Shown here in pieces: positions 35,485-48,900 of a DNA stretch of 64,000 nt (position 1 is the stretch's first letter; each line of letters starts with the position of its first letter). The DNA is from Pseudisothecium myosuroides. Its lineage: Eukaryota > Streptophyta > Bryopsida > Hypnales > Lembophyllaceae. The translations under genes and the position numbers were made by a program. The notes below the pieces were generated by a model, which searched no databases, was not told the DNA's origin, and worked only from the letters and a program-made list of their open reading frames with translations. Location of the stretch: positions 2,172,501-2,236,500 of the forward strand of contig OX637288.1 in NCBI GenBank assembly GCA_951799445.1, in the 5' to 3' direction.

Positions 35485-37148
35485 AGGCATGGATGTTGTC
35501 ATTGTCATCGTCATCATTATTGGTGGGAACTTGTTGGAAATTGAAAGAGGTTTCCACACAGAAATTGCACGTGTTTTTTGGACACCATACGCATTAATTA
35601 TGAGTTTTTTAAGTGTTGATTGTAGATTTACACCATTCATAGGGTCTCACGTTCAGAAGGTAGCATTGGTAGGGGTTAGTTTTGCAATATGTTACCTTTT
35701 AGCAACTAGATTGTATTAAGTGTAACTTATTCTAAGACTAGCAACTCCACTGGGATATAGCTAGAGCATACATGAAGGTTAAAGAGACCATTTTGGATAC
35801 TTTAAATATTTCAACATATTTACAAGAGTAGTTTTTTGTCAAGAAATTTGTTGTAGATAAATATTATTGCAATAAGTTGGATTGAAAAGAACTTTTGTTT
35901 ATAAATGAATGATTTTTTTACAACTCTTGTAAATTAGCTTTGATAGATTCTTATACAAATCAATAGGCTACCCCACACAAATTAAATCATAAGCAAATTA
36001 TCCAAGTTTAGCTTCAATAAACTAACTAGCTAAAATGACAATAGCAAATTACCCTAGTAGTGTCACAACAAATTATCCAAGTGTTTGTATTAAAGGCCAC
36101 CTTGTTTGAATTAGAGAGAATTGCAAGCAATTTTTGTACTAAAACCTTCAATTAGTACATTTAGGATATTCTATTTCATTTTAAAATTCCCAGGTTTGAT
36201 TTTGGCCTCTTCTAAAGTTGTTCTCTTTAACCCAAATTCAACCAAATTCTTTGTGTAAGAACTATTACTCTATGCCAATTGACCCACCAAACACAACCAA
36301 CATTTCAATTTATTACTATCGAATATTTGTGTGGTTGATGGTGCACATATGCACCAAATGGTTCAAATTTATTGTTGCCATAAAAGGAAATGTTTGGATG
36401 CCATAAACAACTTGTTGAAAGAACTTTTGTCATGACACAATGAAAATTATTTAAATAAATTTAGAAAAATCAATTACAAGCATAATTATTTGTATGGTTT
36501 TACAGATTTTCTCATTGTTATGAAAAACTCAATCTCCAAATCATGATATCAACAACTTTGGAACTCACTTAAATTAATATTTTTTTAAAACCCAAAAGAT
36601 CTCAAATCAATCAAGATATTTTTTTTCTCAAAATAAAAGGTACAAATCTTTAACCCTCAAAGAACTTATAATTAAAAATATTATATGATTTTTTAATATT
36701 TAACCCCCAATGAAGTGGCCCTAATAATAATTAGCCAAAAATCAACAAATTTTTGGATGAATTGGTGCATTATCCTTTTCAACATTAGTTCTAAAAATCA
36801 TTCATCACCGACTTTTAATCCTCAGTGGATTAAAGTATATTATATTAGGATTACTACAATTTGTAATTCCATCTTTTCCAAAAAGATTCTTTGGATTATA
36901 AATTGACCTGCAATGTGAAATATCTAGTAGAGATTTAGAATAGCTTGCAAAACTATCCAAATCACACTTCAAAATATTAGTGTCAAGTAGTTGTCTGCTA
37001 TCATTGTGGACTCTCTACAGATGTATTAACACCCAACAATCAACTTTTGCCATTTTTTTGGGTCACACACTCGTGAAATTACAAACAAGTATGACTAAAG
37101 TGCGATGATTTTGATAGACACACTCCAAAGCCACACCTACCAAGCAAA
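35485..37148. other. AT-rich intergenic sequence
   Basis: No ORF with coding character, no RNA gene and no clear repeat boundary is visible. Confidence 0.4.
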
Positions 37149-37379
37149 CACTATAAAAAACCTCCGTTTTAGGTGATGAGCCCTAATTTTTTATGACGGA
37201 TTTTAGATGATGTCAACGTTGATGTTAACATTGGTGATGTCAACATTGGATTGTGAATATTGATGTTATGTTGTACATTTTTGTTGACATAAAATTTTTG
37301 GGTTGTCAACATTGACATCACCTAAAATCCGTCATAAAAAATTAGGACTCGTCACCTAAAACGAGGGTTTCTTATAGTG
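37149..37379. mobile_element. 231 bp CACTA-type MITE
   Basis: The left end CACTATAAAAAACCTCCGTT pairs with the right end CACTATAAGAAACCCTCGTT (reverse complemented). The inverted arms run about 70 bp through CCTAATTTTTTATGACGGAT. It is flanked by AAA on both sides (37146-37148 and 37380-37382), the 3 bp target duplication expected for CACTA elements. It is too short to code. Confidence 0.85.
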
Positions 37380-37625
37380 AAATTGTTTAGAGATGGTTTA
37401 GAGCAAATGAAGAAGTAAAATGTTTTTTTGTAGAGTGGGGCAAAAAATTGTATTATGAATGGTATTTAACTAAAGTTAATCTTTTCATTATTCAAAGAAT
37501 ATCCTTATGTAGAGACTTTAAAATGCTAGTTTGAAACAAAACGGAAAGTTTGATTGTAAATATTTAACATGGATATTTTCAATAAAAGAAAAGCAAAAGT
37601 TTCTACTCAAACTAAACTTTGATCT

Positions 37626-38238
37626 TTGCACGAGCGGCAATGCACGGAGGAAGTTTCAAAAAACAAAGCTTCATGTGCTCGTAACGCAAAATCAAAGAAT
37701 TTACATAAAATCTAACTATCACCATTGGATTTGTAGACCCCAAAAATGGAAGGGAGGTCCAGTCAAACTCAAAAAAAAGGTCAACACCCCATAGAATATC
37801 CATGTAAAGGGCCCCTCAACTCTAAGGGCCATAAGGGGATCCACCCTTGGATGAAATTGGACACTCTGCAACTTCATGCACTCGCCACGCGTTCATACGA
37901 TGTCTGATTGGAGCGTGCAATGTCATTCTAGAATTGTAAGAAGAATTTCTATCCCACAGTGTCCGCCCAATCCAAACGCCTTTATTTAAGAAAAAAGATT
38001 TTAAAAAAGGGGCCCTAAATCCTCTTGTTAATTTGGCCCCCCGTCCACGTGGGCCTAAATCTTGAGGGGAATGCACCCCCTCAGAGGGGCTTTCCAATGC
38101 TTGCCAACGAGGGGTTGCACTTTTCCATCCAATCCTTGCACAAGCGGCAATGCACAGATGAAGTTTCAAAAAACAAATCTTCATCCGCTTGTAACGCAGA
38201 ATTAAAGAATTTGTATACGTTCTAATGTGTACCATTGG
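37626..38238 (+). repeat. About 103 bp direct repeats 510 bp apart
   Basis: 37626-37728 and 38136-38238 share TTGCAC(G/A)AGCGGCAATGCAC, GAAGTTTCAAAAAACAAA, GTAACGC and a final ACCATTGG. The sequence between them has G/C-rich blocks (GTCCACGTGGGC) but no ORF. They could be short LTRs of a TRIM-like element or two copies of a small repeat. No primer site or target duplication was found. Confidence 0.6.
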
Positions 38239-38273
38239 TGGCCCACCTTAATCTTTTAAAATGAAACACAATA

Positions 38274-38317
38274 GAAATAATAATAATAATAATAATAATA
38301 GTAATAATAATAATAAT
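38274..38317 (+). repeat. (AAT)n microsatellite
   Basis: About 14 AAT units with one AGT interruption. Confidence 0.95.
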
Positions 38318-38319
38318 TA

Positions 38320-40501
38320 GTTATGAAAAAAAACATCCCCAAAATTTGACCTTTGTTTTAACTACTAAAAAGTCCCTAATTCTATATTTAAAAAAATTCT
38401 TGTAATATTGAAAGCATTTCACTCAAGCAAATCCATCGGAGCACTCATAACAAAGTCACTAGAAAACACACACATAATTATATATATTCTCAAAAAAGTT
38501 CATATGTAATGTTTTGTTTAGCTGTGACAAGTCCATATACTATACTTCAAAAGTTCCATACTCCTATTAAAAATTAAAAGTTCTTAAACCAACTACATAA
38601 CTACCTTCATAATCAAAAATTTAAGTATTGTGAAAAGATGTGACCATTTGTACACTTGAGCCTTTGTAATGCTAACATTTTTGAAAACATTTTTTTAACT
38701 AAAATATTGAGACACTCATTCATGCATCTACCGACAACTAAAAAACAATTATACAAAGAATGATTCATTTTTGCCTTCCGTTTTTATTCATATTCTAAAG
38801 ACTTAAAAAAAGATGACCAATTAAAAAAAAATCTAAATGGGGCTTTGCTTACGCTCAGGCCTCAAACAAGAAGCTTCAAAAACTTGAATCTTTTACTAAT
38901 TCTGTCTAAAAGGTACACAATCATCATGGATGCCGGCAACTAGCAGTCACATCACTATCTATGTCACTAAGCAAATGGATGAAACTCTATGTCAACCATC
39001 AGATCAATAACATAACTATATACAACTCCAGGGTCTGGAAAAACTTGTCCACAACAATTAAACATTGTAGTATTCATTCTAGTCTAAAATAACTATAGAA
39101 GCAATCATTCAAGCAATTGTAAAACAACCCTTTATCTTATAGTGTCAAGGACTTAGAGCGTGCTAACTAGGATTTTTGGCTTCTCCTTTTCTCATCTTGG
39201 TTTAGGTCATTGTGTCACTCTCTATTGTTCTAGGATTTCTACGACATTCTGCCACTTGTAGGTTTTCCTTCCCTCTTCTCATTTTTTTACCATCCACCCC
39301 TCTCATGTTAGAAATGTGTTGAATCGTTCCATTGTTCCACTGTTATCCTTGGTTGAGGAAGACACACTTTGGGTTTGAACATTGTTTTGTTTACTTGTGC
39401 TTTTCAATCTCTAATGTAATTAAGTGTGTGCTAAAAAAATGTGCTTAGCTTTTATAGGTGCACAGTCATATCTCAAAATGTTTGTTTTATTGTTTTGCGC
39501 ATTTTTATAGCATGTAAACATGTGCTTAGATTTGCAAAAAGTAAATTTTGTAGGTAAAAAAGGTTCCTTGAAATGTTCCAATTGTATTTTTGTAATTACT
39601 AATAGAGTCCTCAATAAAACCATGAATTAGAAATTTACATAATTGAAGGATGCCTAAAATACAATGGCTAAAATATCCCCCCCCCCTCCCCTTAAAAAAA
39701 TTAGTTATGCACATGTATGCCAAAAAAAAAGAGGAAGTGACCACTCCAAGGGTGCTTGATGGTGCATCATGTGCCCTCACATTTACTAGGGGTGCTGAGG
39801 ACCGCCAAACACCATTGCTATGTGCACCGTGCTTTGAAAGGATGTAGCTTCTATTTCCTTCACTCTTGTAGGAAGCGCGCTAAAGATTGATGGATGTTGA
39901 GTATAATGGAGGCAGAGTAGTGGATGACACCAGAATCTATATTGCTATAGGGATTGATTCGGATATATCCGGGTTCAATTTACGGACTTCACTCCCTCTA
40001 CGTGGGGATTAGAATAATGGAGCTGCATGATTGTTCCAAGCATGCACCTAGTGATGCTCCCAGAGGGCTAAAACATCATCCCTTTGAAAGGCGAAAGGAT
40101 CAGCCATATTCACAAAAGCATTAGTGTATTGTAGAGGCCTAGCCCATTGCCGACATGATCCATGGCAATTTGTTCATCTTCCTCATCAATCTAAACAATC
40201 GCTTCCACTTCTTCTTCTACATCACCTAAAACTTCAACCCAATGACTCTTGGATCTTCTAACAATGTTATAAGGTTGTTGTTTACCTACTACAAATATTC
40301 CTTCACAAGGTTCATGTTTTACCCATCAATTGCATTTATTCCATGTTCATTGTATTGAAGTCTATTGCTCGTGTACATGTATAAAAGTACCCCCGTGCTT
40401 ATTAGAGTTAGGCGGTTCTTCACTTGTTTGTGCATTAAAAAATACGTGCTCCAATTTGTCTTTCAAAAATAGGTAGAGTACATCAAACACAATATTCTAC
40501 T
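38320..40501. other. AT-rich sequence up to the inner end of the right arm
   Basis: No gene is called. A C-rich run lies at about 39678-39692. On the minus strand at about 40140-40340 a frame with a single stop reads plausibly as decayed retroelement coding sequence, but no diagnostic motif confirms it. Confidence 0.35.
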
Positions 40502-42998
40502 TGCAATGATGGAAAGCGAGTTACTGCCCACACTGTGTCAATGCCACCACTGGCAAGGTTACAGTAGGTATGTGGCGACGTCAAGGATCTCCAATAAAGG
40601 GTTGACTTCTTTTCTTCAAATGCCATAAGTTCCACAATTGCTTCTCTAGTGTTCACACCTAGTGGTCCGCTAAGTTTACAATTCACTAGATTTAAGGTTT
40701 GTTTGGCAACAAGGTCAATTCAAGTTTCGACAATGCCAAACGGTATGGGATCAAAAGTGCCCATGTGCAGTATAAATCAATGCGCATTATTTTCCAACGT
40801 CTTTCGAAGGTCCTCTCAAGCATTGTTGCCTCCTCTGGGTTCAAGTGAAAGGACTCTTTCTTTAGAGAGTACAAGTTACCAATGGATGATACAAACAAGC
40901 TAGTTGAACATGCAATGCTTTAAAATTCATTGTTTGTTTCGAGACTGGTCCTTGAATTCACCGTTGTTGTAAAATTTGTTGCCATTCCAAAAAAGCATGA
41001 GGCTTTTGACCATGGTGGACGTTTGTGTATGTGATATAAAGTCCCAAGATTAAAAACAAATTGGAATTCAAAGCCAAATAGATCCAAAGAAAAAGATACA
41101 ACTACTATTTCAATTTCACTCTAATACCCACACCACCAATAAATACCATCTTTGGTGCTCTCAAGTAAGACTAGTCGCTCAAATGCCTCTCAAGCTTGTA
41201 CTAACAACTTTTGGAGCTCCAAAAGATCAAGACAAAGAATATAGACATAAAGTAAAACACTCTCACTTTGCAATCACAATTCTAAGGCACAATGAAACGA
41301 AATCCCTAAATTGCCAACCTCCAACATGTAAGCCCTAACAACCAGGGCTTTTTTTTGGACCCGTGTCCCTCCCTGTGGCTTCACTACACAAGCCATTTTT
41401 TGGAGGGACAGAGCCACAATGGTCAGATTTGGCAGAATCTGGCGAAATTTCGTCAAAAAAAAAAGCCCTGCTAACAACTCCACAGGTGAATCTGAGGTTT
41501 GCAGCACCAATGAGCCGAGAACCATTTGTTACTAAATCCCGCCATTGTTTTCTTGCTTTTCCCTTTATCAAACTAAGAAAACAATGTTGTCATTAAAGTT
41601 GAACAAACTGTGGTTTCCCTTGTTTTGGATCGTGCAAAGATTATCCAAAAGGGAAACAAATAATTGAAATAATTGTTGCTATTATTGTTGATACCCAATT
41701 GAACAGCAAGATCAAAATGATAAAACGACACCAATGCAAAGCAAGCCCTCCACAACCCCTTGCCTCAACTTCCATTCTAGTTTTCTACGTTCTGGAAAGT
41801 AACCAATAACTTCCAAAAACTGATCATTTTAAATGAAAAGAACAAAGCCATTCCACGTTGTATGAACGTAACCAGAATAGGCTGGTAAACTTCATTGAGT
41901 TGCAATGGGTCCAAATTACTTGGCATTCTAGAGTCCCGTACACTCTCCTCGAGGTCTTCGCGAGCTTCAGTTGCGACATGAAATACGAAGTTTTGAAAGA
42001 GTGAGACCTTCCCCCAAAATCTAATAATTGAACCCAACTCAATCGGACGTGCAAAATGGCCAGATCTAGCCGCCGCAGACACCTGTCAAGGCCCAAAACA
42101 AAAGAACTGCCGCACAGACCAGACCTCTCCAGATTCTTGGCCTTCACGGTTCAACAAAGACTGTTGGCCTTTCTTACTGCGTAACTCCAGCCAACGTATA
42201 TTTATTCAAGCTTTCATGAAATAGCACAAACTGAGTGCTCGAGGCAGCATAAACCACATGCGCACTTCGATAGGCAAGCCAATAACCTACAGGCGGTCCC
42301 AGATGCTACACAACTTGCTGTCTACGTTCAAAAAACTCTCCACATTTCCTACAAGCCCAGCATCTAACAAAACCACCTTAAAAAATGGCCCGACGTTTCC
42401 CATGCACAAAAACCTAAATCACTGAATCACTAAAGTCGTCAAAAAATATCACTGAAAAAAGGCCAAGTAAATGCACAAGAGCCCGACGATTTACTCAAGC
42501 ACTGATTGGTCAAGACCAGATGTGACGATACAGTGCCGACCATTGGGTCCTTCCGAAACCAAATCGCCATAACCACCAAAAGCACCCATTTAACCGAAAC
42601 CAAAACTCCCTGCATGGCTGATTAAGGTCCGCCCTGCAACAAATTGCCGACATGACTGGAGCTTCCGTCTCACAGGCCCTGGGGCGCACCTGAAAGTCAG
42701 CTCACGGACCTTGACACACACCATTTCACATCATCCATCAACAAGAGCACCACACAAGGAGAGGCCCGTCTCAGACAAAACACGTGTAGAAAGGGGACTG
42801 AGCTTTTGCTCAGGCCACCTTGGATCCTCATTCATCCACATGAAATGAACCCTTCCATACCTAAAATACTGCCCGATGCAAAGCAACAAAAGGGATTCGT
42901 AAATTGTGGATGGATCGTCACCCTCATGTGAACCGTTGCTAAATGGTTCGTCACACTTGTACACGTGTCTGGTTTATACCAGCACAGCCGACATGTTG

Positions 42999-45900
42999 TT
43001 AATACCGGACTCTCTTTTTCCGGCTCTCCAATTCGCTGTTCTCGTCCTGCAGACAGACACGGCATCAACGAGTTACATGGACCCCGTATTTCTGCACTCC
43101 AATTGAAGCCTCTCGTCATGCCATGCGAGGCGCCCACACGGACGAGACGATGCAAAACTTGAAACATGCAGGCCGGGTATGAAATATAAACTCCTTCCAG
43201 GGGGAAATCAGCACTGTCAGAAGGTCACTGTAGAGGAGAACAGAGGCCACCCGAGCAGGCTTGCATGTGAACGAGTGAAGGGTAAAGTACCTTGCTCTCC
43301 AAAGAATCAAAATTGTCGAGTAACGGCATAGCAGTGTCCTCTCCCCCTCCCCCGTCTATCTCCATGCGAACGCTATCTGCTGCCATCAACTCGGGTTGCA
43401 CCTGCAAAACGCCCACCCACGCCCTCGCCCTCTCAAACCGCGTCCTACACACAGAAAAGCTGGGGAACAGGGTCGGCTCTGAACTGGAAACCACCCAGAT
43501 ACGCAGGGCATCTGACGAAAGTCAGTCAACCCCTCGGTCAAAACATATCTTCGCCAACACCTGGCATGGAGCTTGTGCAACAAATAATATCATACAATTT
43601 ACCTCTTCACTGTCATCGGTCAGATCTGCTGTAGCCGCTGATTCGGTCTGGCACTTTGCATGGACAATGGGGCCCAAAGCCGCAGTATCGATCCCTTCTA
43701 TAGGAGCGCCTGCGGGAACATTCATATACACTGCGCCCTTGTACATCCATTCATCTTTCTCATCACTATAGAAGTCATCAAATGGTTCTCCACACAATGC
43801 ACAAACACTTTGATTATAATCTGCGGGAACAGCCAAATTCTCTCCCTCATCAACTTTGGGCGGAACTGCCCCGACCTCTGCAGCAAAGAAGGAAGGAGAC
43901 GATTCGGTGGTCGAGGCCCCTGTCCCACTAAGCCAATCTTTCTCACTCACAAACCACTTCCTAGAAACCTTCTTTTGAGACTTCTGCCGCCGATTCATCG
44001 ACACATGCCAATCCATGTGCTTGCTGTGCGCCTCCTGCTCCAAAAACCTCAGGCCGCACGTTTTGCACTGTCGAGGAAAATCGTTGTACAGCGCATCCAG
44101 CACGACGTCGTGCCTCTCCTTCAAAACCTCCGCCTTGAATTCAGTGCCAATCGGATCGTCCTTCACGACGACGAACGGACGACTTCTCGAGCCGCCATCC
44201 GGCTCTCTGGCCGTGTGGTCCGCAGCAACAGCGGCCACGGAGGACACCAGGGCGGTGGAGAACGAAAACGTTTGCACGCTGCCCGACTGAAGAGCGCCTG
44301 GATTGAAGAACGTCGAACTTGTATTCACAGCATTCATGCCTTGTTGCAGGTTCAGACCCAGAGGTTGAACGCTGATAGCAGCTGTCGAAGCAGACGCTGA
44401 TATCAACCCTTGGGCTAGCAGGGACTTAAACAGAGTGTCATACTGGTTCATTGGCGCTGCGGCAGGAGCGGAATTCACTGCCAAAGCAGATTGTGGGGGA
44501 GGACCAGGAGGAAGAGGGGGCTGGTTCAGCCGAGGTGGCTGCTGACCGGAATACACCATTGGAGGCGGCAGCTGAACCTGTCCTGTCGGGTACTGCCCTC
44601 CCTGTTGGATCAGCGGTTTATACAATGCCGTTTGCAAAAATGTTGGGGGTGGACCGTTCGGCAAGGGGGGTGCACCTGAAGCGGGCTGCAACACCGGACC
44701 TGGTGCGACAGTCTGTGCCTGGGTTTGGGTCACTGGAACGGATTGCTGCTGCTGCATCTGATTCTGGGGAGCTGGCAACTGCTGGACCATCTTCAGCAGC
44801 TCAGAAATGGCGGCACTGTTCAGGGGTAGAACGTCGGCTTGGCTGCTCGGTAGACCGGAAACCGCTTGCGTTGGCTGCTGGAACTGGTTCCCTTGAGATT
44901 GCTGAGCTTGCAACGAGGCCATTGCTGTGGCTTGGGACTGTTGCGAAAATGGGTTGAGTAAGCCTCCCGCGCTCATGTGTGACGTCTGTTGAGACAGCGG
45001 TGCAATCTGAACAGGGGCCGTCTGCTGACCCAGAGAAAACATGGGCAACTGGGATACTGCGCCTCCATGCACTTGAGGCAACGACATCGGAGGTGGAAGC
45101 TCACGCGACGAGTGGTTCTGATCCTCGTTCATTTGCTGCTGCTGCAGTGGCAGATTACCGAGGGTCATCAGCCCATCGCTCTGGCCTTGAGAAAAGGTCA
45201 CGGCGGTGGGGTTGCTGTAAGGTGGGAGTAGCCCCGGATTCGGAGGATAGCTGTGACGCAATCCGTATTGCCCTTGGGCACCCAGGACACCGCCTCCTGC
45301 GGCTGACGACGGAAGCGGAGGAGTCCCTGGTCGTGGTAGTACATTCGATGCAGCTAATGGCATGCTGAAATTTGGAAGATTCGCCTGCACATCAGGGACA
45401 CGGATTGGAAGGTGGCAAATTCATCATAACGAGCTCAACAAGGATCCACCAGAAGAAGCCAGATCTCGGATTCCTAAACACAACGGCCATAACTGGATCC
45501 ACGTTCGACATTGTCCAACTAAGCACGGGCCACAAAATATATATTGCAGACCCACACGAAAAAAACTCTAGCACTGAATACCCCTACATAATGCCGACCT
45601 CAAGTACCTGAAGTGCAGCCAACCTTGAGTGTGTAGGATGCATAGACTCCATGTCGGACTCCAACTTCGCACGAGAATCATGACCGGATTGGGGAAGGGC
45701 AAGGCGGCTGCGCTCCTCCGACTCCTGCTGACAAACATCATCGCGAGACTCAGGTCAGAACGAAGTAAAGGCAAGCCGCACACAATGGGCTACGCTGCGA
45801 CTACGCTTCCATGGTCAAATGCAGACCTCACGCCTCGCGCTCCAAACATGCCGTTACAAGAGGAACTAGTCCCCGATGAAACAACATGGACAAAACACAG

Positions 45901-48900
45901 AACGAGCACAAAGACAAACCACTCCCACAACACAGAGTCATGCAGGACCTCAAAAACCAACCCATCACAGCAGTCCAGGTGAGAGCCCTACTCTGCGAAG
46001 AGCCGCCCGCATTCCTACCGAACCGGAGAACGGGTCAGCTGGCGGACCGCTCCCTACTCTCCGCCACTCATCCAACCCTCCCACGGAGTCCATCCCGGGC
46101 CGACTGGAACTGCCCACCCTTCCCTTGTCTCTGTCACCAACATACCAATCATCCACCTTAACATCCCCGACCCTGGGCTCCGCATCCCTCCCTTGGGGCT
46201 TCATGTCATCCCAAACGTATTCCTCCTCTTCTTCATTCTGCCAGCTGCCCCTCCCTCCCGCCTCACCTCCAGACACCCGATCCAACCTCGAGCCTCGAGA
46301 ATCGGCTCCTAACCCCACGCTATCAGGCCGCGTGGCACGGTTGTCCAACCCAAAACCTCGGACACCGGGGCCCAGCCCACGCCCCACTGGACCTAGGCCC
46401 CGACCCTCCGACCTCATGCCACGACCATCCATCCTCGGTCCTCTTCCTCCGGTCTCATGCCCAGGGATGCGACTATCCATCATCCTGTAACCCCGTCCTT
46501 CTCCGCCTTCCGATCCCAGCCCTATACTGTGTCCCCTACCATCTGGCCCCTCCACGATTCGGGGGTCCATCCTACGGCCCCGCATTTCACCTCGGCCTCG
46601 GCTAGCCGGATCCACCGACAAAGGAAACGCACCTCCTCTTCCCGGACCAGACGGACGACCGTACCCCTGCCCATCCGGACCCAACGGTCTCGGTCCAGAG
46701 GATGTTCTCGGATCGTAGCCATTTCGACGAGGATATAGTTGTATCCGCTCATCAGGAACTCCATTGCCCTTACCAGCGTCCCCATCACGAATCCACGCAC
46801 CGCTCTCTCCTTGATCCAGTCCGTCCAGGTTCTTCGAATTAACCAGGTCAGGCCGTACACCCCCTCGCCTCTCGAACTCATAATCGGGGTAATCTTTGGC
46901 GTAACTGCCATCGCCAAAACGCTCGCGATTGAGGTTCCCGATCTGCCCCACAAATTCACAACCCATCCGTTAAAGAACACAGACGACTTCGGCAAACCCA
47001 GAAGACCTCCACAAGATCCGTCGTCAAGAAATAAAATATTAGCAGGCTTGGATAGCGCACGACACAAGCGAGTCGAATTCCAGCAGAAAATGAGGCACGC
47101 AAGCAAAGGAACACGCTGAGGAGGAGCTTTCCGACGGCCAGATCCTTGCTGAATCCGTACCGTAGACCTCTGCGTTTCCGACCACACCTTCGAATTCTCC
47201 CTCGGCGCAGCTCGGTCTTGCCTGGCTTGCCCATCGCCGTTGCGCTCCGCAGGTGCAACTGCATCAGGCTGTTTCAAAAGCAGAGAACTGCACACATCAA
47301 TACAATAAAAAGGGGGAAAAAAGACATCCCTGACACTACGAACACGAGAAAAACATCTGCGTAATATAACTTTTCAGAGCAGGCAAGTAGCGATTGTGAA
47401 GTATACAAAGACTACGTATCCAGCATGTTTTAAAATATGGGAAGTACGAAATGCAGACCCCGCGAGTTCTCGATTGTTGTAAAAGTTGACGTTGATCCAA
47501 GTACTTTGGATTCACGTGTATCCCATGTCCAGGACGTGAAGGAGGTTCTATGGCTCTGGAAGGCTGACCAGCAGTTCCAGGTCCCACAGGCTTTGGAATC
47601 AACTGAAGCTCTGTTTCGATCGTTCGCAGAGGAACCGGTGGAAACACCCCCCGCCAAGTCCAAAACAGATGCTGCATCGCCATATACAGACTGGGATCCA
47701 CATGCCTGTATGCTGTACAAAACACCTGCACACAGCACCGGATCCAATTTAAACAGAGTGAAGGTGCACCTCACGAAACACAGCAAATCACACGACCAGC
47801 TCAACCAGTTTGAGTTTGCTGCTCAAATGCCTGGCACAGGCCAAGCAGCCCCGTCCATAAAACCGTACATCGACAAAGGGACTTCACCAAAAGGTGGCAG
47901 ATATGTTGCCCCACCCAGGATAATGTGCACGATGATCCCACACACCAGCGAGGAAAAGTCCCAAGCGCATCCAACTGTCAACCTCGTGACCAAAACCGCC
48001 GACAAAGACTCAACTGGTGATGGCCGTTCTCACGGAGTCGCACATGCCGCGTACAAGCGGGCAGAAGGTCCTGCGACGTGACAGGTCGACCTCAACCCGT
48101 AATCACCACCTCATGTCCGTAAGGGACGTCGTCTCAAAGACGCCGTCTTATAAGAAAACAGGAGACCAACACGACAAGTGACCACTGTGAAGACGCAGGC
48201 ACATATCTCTGTCGGCATAGAGCTAATCAGAAAGGGCTAAATGGCCGACTTCAGGTAGGAGACTACCTCGGGGAGTCGTGCAGCAAAGTATTTCACATAC
48301 TCGCCTCCGATGTTCTTCACGATACTGTCCAGGAGGTACAAAGACGGAAGCTTCTGCTCCTTTGGAACCTGGAAATTGGAAAGCCACCACAGCCATCAGA
48401 ATAGAGACAGGACATTTTACCGTGCCGGAGGATATCGACCACAGACTACGTGCCCAAACATAGAAGTGAAAGTGGAGGACCGCATGCGAACGTTAGCGCC
48501 GGAATCAAAGCGTATAGCCAAGGCACCGCGTGCGCAGAGAGCCAGGGACTCCATCAGAAATGATCGAGGTTCATGACAAACCACGACTGGATTTCCCACA
48601 ATCCCCTACCTCGCGAACGAATGATTCGTTCGCGAGGACTGAAGAAACCTAACCCAGTGGCAACCGACGTCAGTGATTTCATCGACTTCGGACGCTCAAC
48701 GAAAAACCACCATCCAGTCGACTTACGCGGAAAGAAAAAATCTTGGACCTTCCCGGGAACCGAGGGCTGACGAACTGTTCCGTTGAGGACAATTACTCGA
48801 GACAAACGAGCTCTCACAAATGGCCACCACTAGTACAAAAGGAATCACCGAATCGCGGTGCCTCGTCAAGCAGAGAGAACTATCACCCGCGAATTTTGAA

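Noticed and set aside
32769..37379. One 4.6 kb CACTA element from CACTATAAGAAA to TTTCTTATAGTG
   Set aside because: The 3 bp flanks differ (TTT against AAA), and the right end already belongs to the 231 bp MITE with its own matching left end and AAA flanks.
40140..40340. A minus-strand copia-like frame near the right arm
   Set aside because: It has only one stop and plausible composition but no diagnostic retroelement motif, so it is not called.
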